64,000 nucleotides of DNA from Centropus unirufus. Its lineage: Eukaryota; Chordata; Aves; Cuculiformes; Centropidae. A model generated the notes under the pieces. It had not been told where the DNA came from and searched no databases. It saw only the letters and a list, made by a program, of their open reading frames with translations. A program made the position numbers and the translations under genes. This document shows positions 50,416 through 63,514 of the stretch, piece by piece (the first letter of the stretch is position 1; the number at the start of each line of letters is the position of its first letter). The DNA is taken from positions 427,971-491,970 of the forward strand of contig VYZI01000325.1 of assembly GCA_013397695.1 (NCBI GenBank), read 5' to 3'.

Positions 50416-53400
50416 TTATAATAAGCGGCACCAAGAAGTCACAGTCTGTGTAGTTTTGGAAGTTGCATTAAGATGGGTAACAGAGGGCCTTTGCCCAGGA
50501 GAACAGCAGAGATGAGATAAACTGTGCCTGGGAGGGGGAGGAGGAAAGAGAAGCAGAGAGAAGGGAGTCAGTTTTCCCAAAGATGGCCAGGGACAAGGGG
50601 GTGGGGAGGAATCTGTGCTTCTTGAGCCACCATCTAATGGCTGCCTGACCAGAGGCTGGCTAGAAACATTAAGTTCATGCACTGCCAATGGGTCAGAAGT
50701 TTATTGAGTTTTATGTTGCTTTTAGGTACTTCAAATATTTTGAAGGAGGATATCAGGATACAGAGCTTCCTATTCTGTCTGTCGTAGGTCAAGGTAATGC
50801 TCTAGAGTTTTTCAAATACCCTCTCAAACCCGTAGTACACAAACTTTTGCTTAGACAACCCCTATGTTAAATTTCTAGCTGATGCTTGTCTGCAAAGGAG
50901 CTAAAGACCTGCGGCAGACATCAATCTGATTTGATGAAACTGTTAAGTATTCTCTCTCCATCATTCTTCCCTTTTCACCATGGAAAAACAACTGGCTAAT
51001 CATCTATGAGCTGGAATCCCAGACCACATAGGATGTTTTCACTGATTTCACTGTGAAGGGTCTGCCAAAGAGCCAGGCTGCAAGCGGAGCGTGTAAAATA
51101 ACTGAGGCTGCTCCTTCAGCTTTGTTTACAGAGCTGGGAGTATTTAGTAAATTAGGGCAAATAACCATATTAATCATTTGATCTTGGTCTTTTTTGTGCT
51201 CGAAGTCACAGTAGCTGCCTGAGGAATTTCAACAGACCGAGCTGGTGCTGTCACATTTGACACTTGAATTTGGAGCAAAAAAATTCAACACTTGGCCACA
51301 GGTGCATGCATGGAGGCAAGCACACCTTGCCCCTGGTCATTCCTGTCAACAGAAGCAGCAGCTCCCAAAGTGATACTCTCTCCTAGGAAGATGGTTCCTG
51401 GGAGGGAACCTATCTCTGGTCTTCATGGTTCACATGACAAGAAGTGTCCAACCCCACGACTACTGGAGTGGAGCTATAGGTAAAACCATGCTACCGGCCA
51501 TGCTGGAGAGCCTCAGCAGCATGAGTAGCAGCACACTCTGTACCAGCTTCTGTTCTGCCACTGCAGCAGAAACAGGGTTCTGGCAGGTAGCACAGCACAG
51601 TTGACACAACACACTGAGGCCCTGCAGCCTGGCAGATGGATGGGCTCTGCCAGATTGACTGCAAGCCAGCAACCAAATCAAGTGGAGTCGACAGTGTCTC
51701 CAGGCAGCTCAGCTCTCGCAAGTGTTGTTTTTAGTTCCAACATCAGGAGAGCAATGCTGGAGCTCTGCAAAGAGATGGGAGAGAGGGCAGTTTGCCTTTG
51801 TTCACTCCGATTTCTTGTAGAGACACCGTAACAGTCTTTCCCAGTACTGTCTTTATTGCCTTCTGTGTGAAGAAAGCAAAAGCTGCCTAATTAAGGAGTC
51901 ATGTCAAAACATTTTTACCCCTTCTTTTTTTCTATGAATTAATTTGACTCAACCAACATGTGATGTGGTCATGTGTTCCCCACAGAACATCTTATTCTGG
52001 TTTACCCTTCACAGCACACAGCCCCGCGCTCTCTTCTGGCTGTGAAACCAGAGGATTGAGCTGGTCCTGGTATCAGAGCTTCCTCCTCACAGGGCCATGC
52101 TCCCTCCTGCTGGTAGTCCACTTCTCCCAGTGCAGCTGCTCTGCGTTTAAATGGAGAGACCCAAGACAGGTGGAACTAACTCATTTCAGCAGACTGATAT
52201 TTCTGCTTTAGTGGGCAATGGTGGCATTGTCACAATCTGAGGGAGGGCAGAGTATCCTCCAGTGAGCTTCTGACCTTCAGCATCATGCATCAGCCTATTT
52301 CAGTGGACAGCCACCCTCGCAGAATGCCCCAAATAGCAGTAATCTATAGTTACTTCCAATAGCAAAAGTGATAAAAGTGCCCTCTACATTAAGGGGAACT
52401 TGCAGAAATGGTATCTTAAGGCTAGGAATAAATGTAGCTAGGAAACTTTAGACCCACCACAATGTGGTGGACAAATTGGCTTCTGAGCTGTTGACAGCAG
52501 GTAACTTCTTAGGATCTCCTTTGGGCAGAGGACTTGAAACAAATAATCCTATAGGCCCATGTGGGATGAGACTCCAAATGGGAGATGGCATTGTTATAAT
52601 AAAAACTACATGGCATGTGTTAATTTCCCACCTCTGCTGCTCTGCTATCCTAGGTTTTCAGGTCATTGAGAAGAAGGGAAGGCCTTGTTGAGAACAGTTT
52701 GGTGATTTAGTACAATGGCTATAGCAGGACACCACTGACGATCCATGCAAAACACGTGACGCTTGACCTAAAGTCTCTTAAAGAAGAAAAGCTATAACAT
52801 TTGTGTGACTTCCCCCTAACCAGTGAATGTGATCCCTGCATATGATCCAGACACCACAGGACATGGTCAGTCATGGCTACAGGTTAAGTACTGAACTCTT
52901 TGGGTATTTCCCTTATGAATACTGAGTAAAATGCATGCAACAACCTGTGAGAAGAAGCCGTGTCCCGCTGGAGTCCTCAACAAACAGACTGTCAGTGTGC
53001 AACTGCTTCCAATGTGACCTGCTCGGTAGCAGGACCGTGCAGAGCATCAGGGTACCTGCTGATAACCAGCGACGGATGAATGGCGATGTGCAGCACCATC
53101 TGGCATAGCTGGAGCTGGTCCTAGCCATTTGTTACTCTGAAGGAAACCCCTAGGAAGCGTGGAACCTTCTGTGTTTCAGCTGATCCATCAGCTAAAAACA
53201 AGCTGACAAGCTGAGAGCGTCTTGGCTATGGGTACAACAATAAAGCCTTTAAGTCAAAAATTTGACAACTAAGGCCACAACCACTTGGCATAACTTCAGA
53301 AAAGTGGGGTTTTCCCAAGTGTCTGAGGTGACAAAGGATTTTATTATCTTTCTTACTACTCTGCTTCATGAATCTGAGAAGTCATGTAAGCTCTAGTGGC

Positions 53401-54329
53401 ACAAGTTTCCACATCTAGACATTAGCGATAGTTATTATGTAATGGTATGAAAACCAAAGTCGTTGAGATGTGATCCAAGTTCAGGCCTGCATTTGTGGCA
53501 CAATCCACATTATTTTAGTCTAACTGAAGATATTTACTTGGCTACAGATAAAAAGGAAATTATCACCTGATAGTATCGACACGGATACTTCAAGAAGTAG
53601 AGGGTAGAAATAGAGTAAGCTGGCATTCACTACAGAGGAATATCTGTTAAATCTCAGCCTGAGTATTTGTCAGTGTTGAGCCGGTTGCTACAATGGTATC
53701 ACCTTCTTCAGAGGTGTTGATAGAAGTTATTAAAATATAAAGTAAATATTTACAAATGACGTCAATAGATACAATGGATGCACATGCAAAAACTTGTTTG
53801 TTGAATAAAAAAGAGTAGTTGCAGATGCAGAACAGCTGCTGGTACATGGGAATGGTAGCTGGAATTTAACTTAAACACAAAAATTCTCATTTGCATGGCT
53901 AAATATAGGCTTCAAACAAGCACCTGGATTTGATGCAATTAATGGATCTGCTGGGTGCAATTACAGTCACCCATAAGACAGACGTACAAAGTAACTGAAA
54001 AGGCATAGTAAAGGGCTTTCTTCTGAGTAAGTTTTATGTTTCTATTTACCATGTAATTTTAGAGCATTTCTGGCACACTTGACCATGTCTCTAGCTCTTT
54101 AATAAGCCCACAGAAGTTCTGAATTGTCCGCTTTTTTTTTTTTTCTACTTACAATTTGAAATTCCATAGTAATCATTTACTCATAGGAACTAAGCTTTCA
54201 GGAGTGCTTTGTTCAGGCTCTAATGACAATGGGGAGGGTCATGTCATTACTTCTTTTAGATACTGTGGAACTAAATTGAGCAGTACAGTTCCTTTCTACT
54301 CCCATGCTGGTAGGAGACCCGACAACAGA
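50416..54329. other. intergenic DNA, nothing recognised
   Basis: About 3.9 kb of mixed composition. No splice-supported exon, no classifiable repeat. Open frames are under 91 codons. A T14 run lies at about 54131-54144. Confidence 0.45.
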
Positions 54330-55205
54330 GTGGTAGGGCTGGAAAGGACATGTGGACATCATCCAGTCCAACCCCCCTGCTAAAGCAGGATCACCTACAA
54401 CAAGTTACACAGGATCATATCCAGGTGGGTTTGAATATCTCCAGAGGAGGTGACTCCACAGACTCCATGGGTAGCCTGCTCCGGTCCTCTGTCACCCTCA
54501 CAGTAAAGAAGTATTTCCTCCTTTTAAGGTCAAACTTCCCATATTCCAGTTTGTACCCATTGCCCCTTGTCCTGTCGCGGGGCACCATTGAAAAGAGTCT
54601 TGTCCCATCTCCCTCACACTCACCCTTTAGATATTTCTAAGCATTCATAAGGTCTCCTGTCCCTCTCCCTCTCTCTCTCCCTCTCCCTCTCCTCTCCCCG
54701 AGCTCACTCAGCCTTTCTTCCTAAGAGAGATGCTCCAGTCCCCTGATCATCATGGCCCTCCACTGGACTCTTTCCAGTTGTTCCTTATCTTCCTTGAGAT
54801 GAGGAGCCCAGAACTGGACACAGGACTTCAGATGGGGCCTCACTAGAGCAGAGCAGAGGGGGAGAATAACTTCCTACAATCTGCTGGCCACTTTCTTAAT
54901 ACACCCCAGGATTCCATTGGCCTTCTTGGCCATGATGGGATATTGCTGGCTTATGGTTAGCTTGTTGTCCACCAGGACTCCCAGGTTCTTCTCCACAGCT
55001 TTCTAGCTGGTCAAATCCTAACCTGTTCTGGTGGATGGGTTTATACCTCCCAAGGTGCAGGACCCTGCACTTGCCTTTGTTGAACTTCATTATGTGCCTC
55101 TCTGCCCAACTTTCTAGCCTTCCCAGGTCTCAATGAATGGCAGCACAGCCTTCTGGTGCACCAGCCATTCATCCCAGTTTAGTGTCATCAGTTATCTGTA
55201 TGTCT
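54330..55205 (-). mobile_element. CR1 LINE 3' fragment with internal simple-repeat expansion
   Basis: The plus strand begins at the CR1 3' end (GGTAGGGCTGGAAAGGACAT...CATCCAGTCCAACCCCC). It runs upstream through the ORF2 C-terminal blocks to a truncation just past the RT box, which reads T-D-D-T-K-L-G at about 55174-55197. A minus-strand frame at 54896-55090 keeps MKFNKGKCRVLHLG. At 54659-54698 a CCCTCT tract replaces the block that in the related copy at 58.4 kb encodes the FSLE-type segment. The copy is inactive. Confidence 0.9.
54659..54698. repeat. (CCCTCT)n simple repeat inside CR1
   Basis: This is an imperfect CCCTCT/CTCTCC tract of about 40 bp lying within the CR1 copy. The related copy at 58343-58795 has ordinary CR1 sequence of about 35 bp at this place. 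Confidence 0.8.
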
Positions 55206-58149
55206 CAGTGTAGGAAGCGACTGTCAGGTCAGGGACACTGCTTCTTCCTGGCTCTTCAGAAGGCCAGATTATGCTGCTCTGTTAGAGGTTTCATGTTAGA
55301 AGTGTGACCTATAAAATAGCGATATTACTTTCCTAAAATAGTGATTACCTTCTTGCCCTGCAATACTGGTTTCAACACGACTCCACACAGAGAGTTGCAA
55401 TTAATTGTTTTAAAGAAATAAAATGAATCTCTGAAAATTAAACTCATTTCCTGAGGTCTAAATTGCCTGGCAGAGATTGTGATCATTATCTTCCAAAGAG
55501 GTGATTGCCAGCCATGGAAACGAGTTACCACACATCTTTCACCTCTCCACACCCCTTTCCTCTGCAGACACAATAACAGCAGCTTGATGCTAAGTTTATT
55601 ACGAGCTTGATGTTGAAGGTTTATTTGGGCAGGGCAATGTCTTCCACTTCACTTGCACACGGAAGCAGTGTGTACAGAACCGTCTTCAGAAAATGTCACC
55701 GGAAACCTGGAAACATGGAAACATCAGACTGAACCAGGAAAATCTACCATGTTCAATAGATATGAGGAAATCTGTCCACACACTCTCTCCTTTCTTTCTG
55801 GACATAACAATTTGTTACAGAGAACACAATGGAAGGTGCTGATGAATCATGTTCTGCTTTTGGTGTTGTCCCAAGCATGGTGGTTGTCGGCACTAAAACA
55901 GGGTTTCCTTTGATTTGAAATAACAACAGTATGTTTAAGTTTCAGCAAAAGCCACGGAAGGAAAAAATTCTGCATCCTAGAAATGGGAGACTCCTGTACG
56001 GGTAATACTTGAAAGCGTTGATAGTTCTCATATCAAAAACAGAAATGCCACCTCTACTGCACTTCTCAACAATGAGAAATACTGGGAGAAATCCCAACAG
56101 GTAGAGTAAAATTCCAATCTCTCAAGACTCTGCTCCCTTTTACATATAGATCTGGGACTCAATCACTGCCCAGCTGCGCTTGCTGGAAAGAAGCTGAATT
56201 CTGTATTCCTGCTATGGAGCTGACAACAGGCCCAGGCAGAACACACACAAGGCTCTCTGGAAAAAGAACTTGTTGCTTCCTACTACTCAGAGTCTCTGGA
56301 AGGTGTTATTTGACTTCAGCTCCCAAAAAGCATTTTGTAGCACTGAGTTCCCCCTTGCATCATATGTAAACCTTACAGCAAGTTGGTCTTTTAGGGGATG
56401 ATATTCCATAACTGCATGCTCATCTCACAAGCCCAAAATCTCTGTATTATGATAGAATTCCATTTCCAGGAAAAGCGTGGCTTTCCGTCTTCTTCATCTA
56501 TCTTGATTCAGCAGATCCACATCCGTTTTCTCTCCACTTTCCCTCAAAAGAAATAAAGATTTGTTTGCCCTGCCTTATTATCTTCAATGTTTATCATGTT
56601 CGTCATGAAGAGGGCTCCCATTTTGCTCCAGTCAGGAGGTAAATATTCTGAGAAATGTCTTAGATGCATCACTGAACTTAATCACATTGTTCCCTAGGAA
56701 TATACACAAAAAGTTTTGAAGAGCTACAACTACTAGTAGTAGAAAAAGATGAAAAATAATAATAAGGAAAACCTCAGAGAACTACAAGGTTTTTTTTATT
56801 TAATCCTTAAAACAAGGGGGGCACAAGGGATGGAAGAACTGAAAATGGATTGACATTTCAGTGTTTCCTTTTTGACATTGCTGAGGTTGATTAAGTGATA
56901 ATTAGGCTAGAGAGTGTACCAACAGTCACTGCTTCATCCTACTCCTTTAGCCCCACAGGACCTGTCACAACTGAATAAGGCTAGAAATGATATTAGAAAT
57001 ACCTGCAGTTTGGAGATTTTGTAAATTAAGAGGTTTTTGCTTTTTAATGTTTTATGGCTGATTTGAGGCAAATCAAATTTCAGACTGAACCTACACCCCC
57101 CACGACCACCACCACCTCCCCCACCCCAAATTAAAGAGAACTGGCCTGGCTACGTGCCATTTTTTAGTAGACTCTAGAGTCCACAGAGCTGGTGCATGGA
57201 CCTTAATTCTGTCTCCTTTTCTGTAGATTTAAGAGTGGAGGTACACAGATGCTCTCCACACACAGAGAACGAAATAAGGCCAAATGTCAGTATATAATAC
57301 TGACTCTCCCAGAGGAAAGACAGTGAATGTTATTACACTAATAATCACACAAAGTATTTTTCAATGTATCTTCTGCTGCACAACTGGAATTTCCAATCTG
57401 AGATGTGGGGTTTTTTTTATTTTAGCGCTTTTTTTTTGTTCTGATTCAGAAAAAAAAATCAGTTTTATAAAAATCTCACAAAAATACAATTCCATAAAGT
57501 CCACTCTCACTGGTTGGAGAAGTATATAGTTTTGGAAAATTTTGTGTATCCATATAAAAATTGCCTGGTTGATTAATTTGATTTCCAAGTGAATTTCATT
57601 TTTTTAACATTTGTCACATACAAATTCTTTCATGAGGTTTTTTGCATATGAATTCTAATTTTGTGACATTTCATGTGCAAATCTAGTACCTACTTAAAAA
57701 AACCAACTTATTCCATAGTAGCAAAATACTATAAAATTTTGAGAGTGTAAATAACTGTGATAGAATAAAATATCTTACATTACAGAAGTTAGTGTCTCCA
57801 GTTCATTCACAAAGATATAATTTGTTGCATTGCTCAGGGAAAGGTGAGTTCTAAATGTTAGGTCTATGAATATGAAATAGGTGAGTGTATCTTGTAGCAG
57901 CTGTTTCTTATTTCTCTTGCTACAATTAACCATACAGTCCAGGTAATGTCATAAGCTCCCAAGTAATTTTTATCCTGGCTTTTTCAGATAAAGTCTATGA
58001 AAAAATAAAATTGATAATCCTCCAGTAGCTTCTTGGAGACAAAACCATGGGAATAGCAAACAGAACAGACTATGAATGTGGCCTAATTAAAGGCATGATA
58101 ACATTTGAGCAAGTGTTTGATGGAAGTGGCTAGTGTACTAATCTAACTT
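55206..58149. other. intergenic DNA, nothing recognised
   Basis: No gene. A C-rich tract lies at 57092-57127. The stretch 57405-57460 has opposed T9 and A9 runs around GTTCTGATTCAG. The remainder is AT-rich with open frames under 90 codons. Confidence 0.45.
57092..57127 (+). repeat. C-rich (CCA)n-like low-complexity tract
   Basis: ACACCCCCCACGACCACC is followed by ACCACCTCCCCCACCCC. This is low complexity only. Confidence 0.6.
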
Positions 58150-58305
58150 TATTTCTACCCCATCCCTGGAGACATTCAAGATCAGGCTGGACAGAGCTGT
58201 GATGGCCTTGATGTAGATGATGTCCTTGCTTATTGCAAAGGCCAGGATGGGCTAGATGACCTTTAAAGGTCCCTTCCAACACAAACTGTCCTGTGATTCG
58301 TCCTA
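58150..58305 (+). mobile_element. short CR1 3' end fragment
   Basis: ATCCCTGGAGACATTCAAG, then GGCTGGACAGAGCTGTGATGG, GGATGGGCTAGATGACCTTT and CCCTTCCAACACAAAC, ending TCCTGTGATTCG. This is the last part of a CR1 element of another subfamily than the neighbour that begins some 40 bp further on. Confidence 0.8.
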
Positions 58306-58334
58306 TTAGAAAGCATGTAAAATTCAGTACTCAC

Positions 58335-58795
58335 TACATTGTCCAGTGGAGGGCTTCAAAGATGATCAGGGGACTGGTGCACCTCTTTTAGGAGGAAAGG
58401 TTGAATGAGCTCGGGCCATTCAGCCTGGAGAAGAGAAGACTGAGGTGGGACCTTATCAATGCTTAGAAATATGTAAAGGGTGAGTGTGAGGAAGATGGGA
58501 CAAGACTCTTTTCAATGGCGCCCAGTAACAGGACAAGGGGCAATGGGTACAAAATGGAATATGGGAAGTTCCACCTTAACAGGAGGAAATACTTCTTTAC
58601 TGTGAGGGTGACAGAGGATTGGAACACTACCCAGGGAGACTGTGGAGTCACCTCCTCTGGAGATATTCAAAACCCACCTGGACATGTTCCTGCGTAACTT
58701 GTTGTAAGTGAACCTCCTTTAGCAGGGGGGTTGGACTGGACGATGTCCACATGTCCTTTCCAACCCCGACCATAGGGTGTTACTGTGATTTTTTT
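58335..58795 (+). mobile_element. CR1 LINE 3' fragment
   Basis: It starts with GATGATCAGGGGACTGGTGCA. It continues through CATTCAGCCTGGAGAAGAGAA and the GGAAATACTTCTTTACTGTGAGGGTG block, and ends with GGGTTGGACTGGACGATGTCC and CCTTTCCAACCCCGACCATAG. It is close in sequence and subfamily to the minus-strand copy at 54330-55205. It is 5'-truncated to the last 460 bp, so no RT domain is present. Confidence 0.9.
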
Positions 58796-61700
58796 CCCTT
58801 TTTTTCATATTCGAGATTGATTACCAACCCTGTAGCACCTTGTACTCTGGCACACAAAGATTAATCTCATTTCCTATTACCTTTTTTGAAATGGCTTTAG
58901 CCTAATACCGAAACATTCCTTCTCTCCTGGACTGCACATTCTGTTGTCCTCAGGAAGAAATATATAATAACGGTTAATATAAACCATATTTAAAGCCTTT
59001 AGCCACAAATATACAGTTTTCGTGATACAAACTCAGAAACATTTTCGTAAGACCAAGTCAGAAGAGTGAGTACTCTACCCCTGGCTTCCCATTGATTTTG
59101 AATCATCAGTTTTTAATGGCCAACTTCAAGCTGACCTTTGTTCATGTGTCACATTGTCCGTGAACAGCTGGCGTGGGACTCATCTCACTAGATTTCTCAT
59201 GTCTACAATATCGGATTTTATCTCCAGAGTCACTAGCGAGTTTTCTTAGAACTGTTGGAGAAAAACATGTACATCTACAGAGCACTTTGGCTCGTCCTCT
59301 CTTTCCTGCATTTACACTGCCCTGCTCTCACAGTGTTTTACTCCTTGAATAACAAATATAAAACAATGGTGCCAATGCTGCATGCACCTTCCCGCCAGTT
59401 CAGAGGAGATGATCTGTATGGCCTCAACTAGAGAGCCTTGGCTGCTACCTTGAACTGTATTATTTGGGATCTTTTTGCAGGAGATGCAGTCTGATTTGAT
59501 CTCATGCATCAGGCAGGACAACAGCCCACAACTGCCTCGGGCATATTTCTAACTTCTGGATGCTGCCCCACTAAGCAAGTAAAGCTTCTAAGAGGTGAAG
59601 AGAGATATGGTGTTTTGGGAGACTCCCAAAAGTGCCTCTAGCTACCAAAATGTATGCACAAAACATAATGGCACTGCTTTCTTCGATTAACCCTGATAAG
59701 AGCAGGGCTTCTATCTCCACAGACCATCAAGAGGCATTTTTGCTTAATTCCCCAAATCTTTTCAATTGTGAATTTCAAAGTCAAGTCATTACCATGCTGA
59801 AATGTGAAAAATCTAGCCAAGAGGTGCCTTTAGCTATTGTAGCTGTTGGCTCACTCCTGGGAGAGGCAGGGCTGTATCATTAATCTGATGTTTCTCCTGA
59901 GGAGCGAGAACATATTTTCAAAATCAAAACTCAAGATAGATTTGTGGCAACAGTGTTGAGATTCCTGAGATAGTTCTGTGCTAGTGCCCTGGCTGGCTGG
60001 CTGATAAACCCTGCTAATGCTATTGGCACTCTTGTGGCTGGCAAAGGGGCATGCTCCACTCAATGGAACATTTTTCCAGTACCAGAGCTGAACTGGAAAA
60101 TGAACCTGGGGGCACAATTCAGTGACCCAAGCGCCTATGGAATGTGAAAGGAATCCAGACATTTAATTCCCTGGTAGCTCTCTGGAAAATCCCTGCCTTG
60201 TTGCTCTCAGTAGCTTCAGCACGTAGCCCTGAGCAGCCCACAGGACCAACAAGCACCAGAACAGCTGGGACAGTGAGTGCACATGGAGCACCCCTCTTCG
60301 CAAATGCTTTGTCATGCAGCAGAGACTCTTCCAGGCACCTGATGTTTTCCTGGCAAACCTGTGGTGAGCACCACTGATGTTAGAACTTGAAAAAAAGAGG
60401 ATTTATATGGCTGATGAGACCCTCTGTAAAAAATTCTAGGCCATTTTAGCAAGCATGCCATACTGGCTTGTGATTTTTTCCTGTTGGTATCCCACCAAGG
60501 GGGCAAAAGGTACACACCTTTCTGGGTATTTTTCTCTTTAACCTTGTCAGTGAGACCCCTTCTACAACCCACAGGGATGCCTCAAAGGGAAGTTTATCCC
60601 ATCTTGGCATAGCATTTAGGAGTAGCAGACTATACTCTCTGTAGGGCCCTGTCTTATATCCTGACATAGAAAGAGCCAACACCTGATTTTAAAAGGCTGT
60701 ATTCAGCTGAGACAAACACACCCTCCCATGTATATAAACATTTCGCTCACATGGCTGAAGCATATGAACTGTTGTGTGTACAACTTCACTACTCACCATA
60801 CACGAAGGGCGGCAAGTCTAGTTAAAATATACAGAGCAAAAAATGGGATCTTTTTCTTCATGTCACCACCCCTCTTCAGCAACAACAGCACAGATATCAC
60901 TACATGCAAGTAGCTCAAGTGGCCACAAGATGTGTAGATTTACTCTCATCTCCAAATACAGAGCATTAAATCAGCAACCCTGCTGCTAAAGCGAAGATCA
61001 ATCACCTCTCAGAAAGCTCCTAATGGGTTGCTTATGAATTCTAAACCAAGTTTCCCTAAAGAAAATCCCCTGGGAATAAGCAATTCCCATGCCATCTGAT
61101 GCTCATCCAGTGCACAGACAGACACTAATGCCTTCCACCAGGTAGAAGGGTCAATCTCAAAAATCTCCTGAATTTCCTGACCTACATGGGACCAGTTTCG
61201 TCATGGATGAGAATGGTATCACCATTAACACCCCGAAAGTGTTGTCATGTCTAGAATTGGTAATAAGATATATCCATTGAAGCTGTAATGTCTTTTTGGT
61301 ATAAAATATGATTGCCAGTGTGCGTGTTGTAGGGAATGCCTTATTTATCGAACAGATTGCAATAGGAGATTGGAGTATGACTTCACCACATAGGAAAGGG
61401 TTTTACCCTAAGGAAGGTTAATGACTTGCTGGCAGTTCAGCCAAGTCATTATCAACAATATTTGTTTGCTACCAGGATGGGATAAGATGGCCCCTGCCCA
61501 CCAAAAAAGCCATCAGCTCCCTAGAGAGCTGGAGGCAGACAATTGCCTTGGGGCACAAGTGTGGAAAATGCTTTCTGATTAAATTAATACCAATAATCAT
61601 GGGAGTGAAGAGTGACTTGAAGTTGAAGAGAAGTCCAGGGGACCCTAAGGAAAGGGAAGCAAATGAGCTGAGGTTTTTCTGTCAGGAAAGAGTATTAAAG

Positions 61701-62640
61701 ACATGAATCTTGGATAAAAAGTGGATCCTTAGGTATGGCTTATTAGGTGAGAGTGAGAGAAGTCTTCTTAGAGCTGATTTAAAGATAAAAAAATAAGTGC
61801 TTATGCCTTTGTTTTCTTCCCTTATCTCTGAATCCTTTCAGGGTTTTGTTTCCATTTAAGCTCTATAAATAAGTACAAAGGTCTGTTATGTGCTAGAATG
61901 GTGTTTAGGATGATAAGAATGTGTCTGTGGCACCTAGAAAACAGCAAGTTATTGTATGAATGTTGCCATCCTTAAACATAAACACTGGTGCCCCGGTTGT
62001 GTGTTGAAGTTCATTCCTGTGGGCATTTAGATGGGAAAAGAGGGCTTCCCCACATAAATTCCAAGGCTGCTTTAGGAATGAAGAGGAAGAATTTAGGAAT
62101 TCTTGGAAGAAAAGCTTTCCATTTACTTGTATTAACCAGGAAAGTGGATAGCTCTAGAGCAAAACAGTAAGAGTGTCCATACCCCCAGGGTTTTAGTAAT
62201 AGACACGTGTTAGCACATAATATTACATATCAAGTAACAAGATGCCAATGAAGTGAGTAATCATTTAAAAGTGGAAGATTGGCTGATTTCCTTTCTCTAT
62301 AACAATTTTACAGACAAAAATGCTGCACGATGCCATGGTTTAGCTCATCACGACAATATCTTTAAGGTGGACATGACTTCCTAAGTCAGTAAGAATACCT
62401 CTAAATAAAAATACTCTCCTTCCAAGTCACAAGGAGTAAGTATAGCTCACATGGAAATGCCTCAGAATAAATCCAGCTCTTCATACCTGTATTGTGATGT
62501 TTGTATACACACAGCATGGTGTTATGCTGACATCATGTTTCCATCTAGCCAAAACTTTAAACTCATTTCTTTCCACCTATTTTGTCAGGGACACATCAAG
62601 TGAAGTTTTCCCATAAGTTGTAACCCATGAAACCATATAT
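58796..62640. other. intergenic DNA, nothing recognised
   Basis: About 3.8 kb with no recognisable gene, LTR or LINE. Open frames reach 103 codons (minus, 59851-60162) without family resemblance. Confidence 0.45.
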
Positions 62641-63232
62641 TGGGTCTGGCTGTGATGGGGTTAATTTTCCCCATAGAATTCCATATAGTGCCGTGCTTCA
62701 CACTTGTGGCTAGTACAATGTTGCTAACACACCCATGTGTTGGCTGCTGCTGATCAGTGCCCAGACGGCATCAAGGCTGTCTCTCCAACACCCTAGTTAA
62801 GAGCTGGTAGGTTGGGAGTGGACAAGAGGTTGGGAGGAGACACAACCAGGACAGCTGACTCCAAAAGACCAAAGGGATACTGTGCTTAACAATAAAAGCT
62901 AAGAGAAATGGTGGGGGGATGAGAGGGATGGTCAGGCAATAGTGATTTGTTGTTGAGATGTTAGGTTTCTGAAGCAACCGTGATGCATAGTGGAGCCCTG
63001 CTTCCCAGGAAGTGTTTGGACATCTGCTGATGGGAAGTGGAGCATACATCTCCTTTGGTTTTGCTTTGCTTCCACACACAATCTTTGCTTTCTTTTTTTT
63101 TCTTATTAAATTGCCTTTACCATGAGCCATGAGTTTTCAGCATCTTAGTTTCTCCCTCTGTTCTGCTGAGGCGGGGGAGTGAGAGCGTGGCTGGGTTGGC
63201 ACTTGGCAGCAAGGAAAGGTCAACTCACCACA
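62641..63232 (+). mobile_element. probable solo LTR, avian ERVL type (degraded)
   Basis: The order of blocks fits a long terminal repeat common in bird genomes. A 5' part has CTGTGATGGGGTTAATTTTC. A middle part has GTTGGGAGGAGACACAACC, CCAGGACAGCTGACTCC and CCAAAGGGATA. A 3' part has an ATTAAA poly(A) signal at 63105-63110, then GAGTTTTCAGCATCTTAGTTTCTC and GGGGGAGTGAGAGCGTGGCTGGGTT, ending near CACCACA. No internal viral genes and no second LTR are in the window, so a solo LTR left by recombination is likely. The promoter TATA region looks eroded and no target-site duplication is evident. The family name is from memory of similar avian sequences. Confidence 0.65.
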
Positions 63233-63514
63233 CCAGCTATGGTACATCTTGTCCTGGATGAATGAGTGCTGTATTTGTCATGTTCCCAGATGAAAGACTG
63301 GGAATAGTCCCTGTTCTGAAAGTCTGCTTCCAGTTCTTTAAAAATTAAAGGACATATATTGGTGATGATAGCCAAATTCCATCCAGAGCTCAGTGGAGCA
63401 AAACTGTCTACAGAGAATTGTATCGAAGTGACTCCTGACTGTGTTACCCACTGATTTCTTCTCCACACAGCAACTGTATGACAGCCACTTGTGCTAAGAG
63501 GGCAGCCAGAAGAG
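63233..63514. other. short intergenic gap
   Basis: Nothing recognised. An 82-codon minus-strand frame here has no family resemblance. Confidence 0.4.

Noticed and set aside
57405..57460. Opposed T9 and A9 runs as a hairpin terminator or transposon end
   Set aside because: Low-complexity AT sequence in a vertebrate genome, without flanking duplication or element body.
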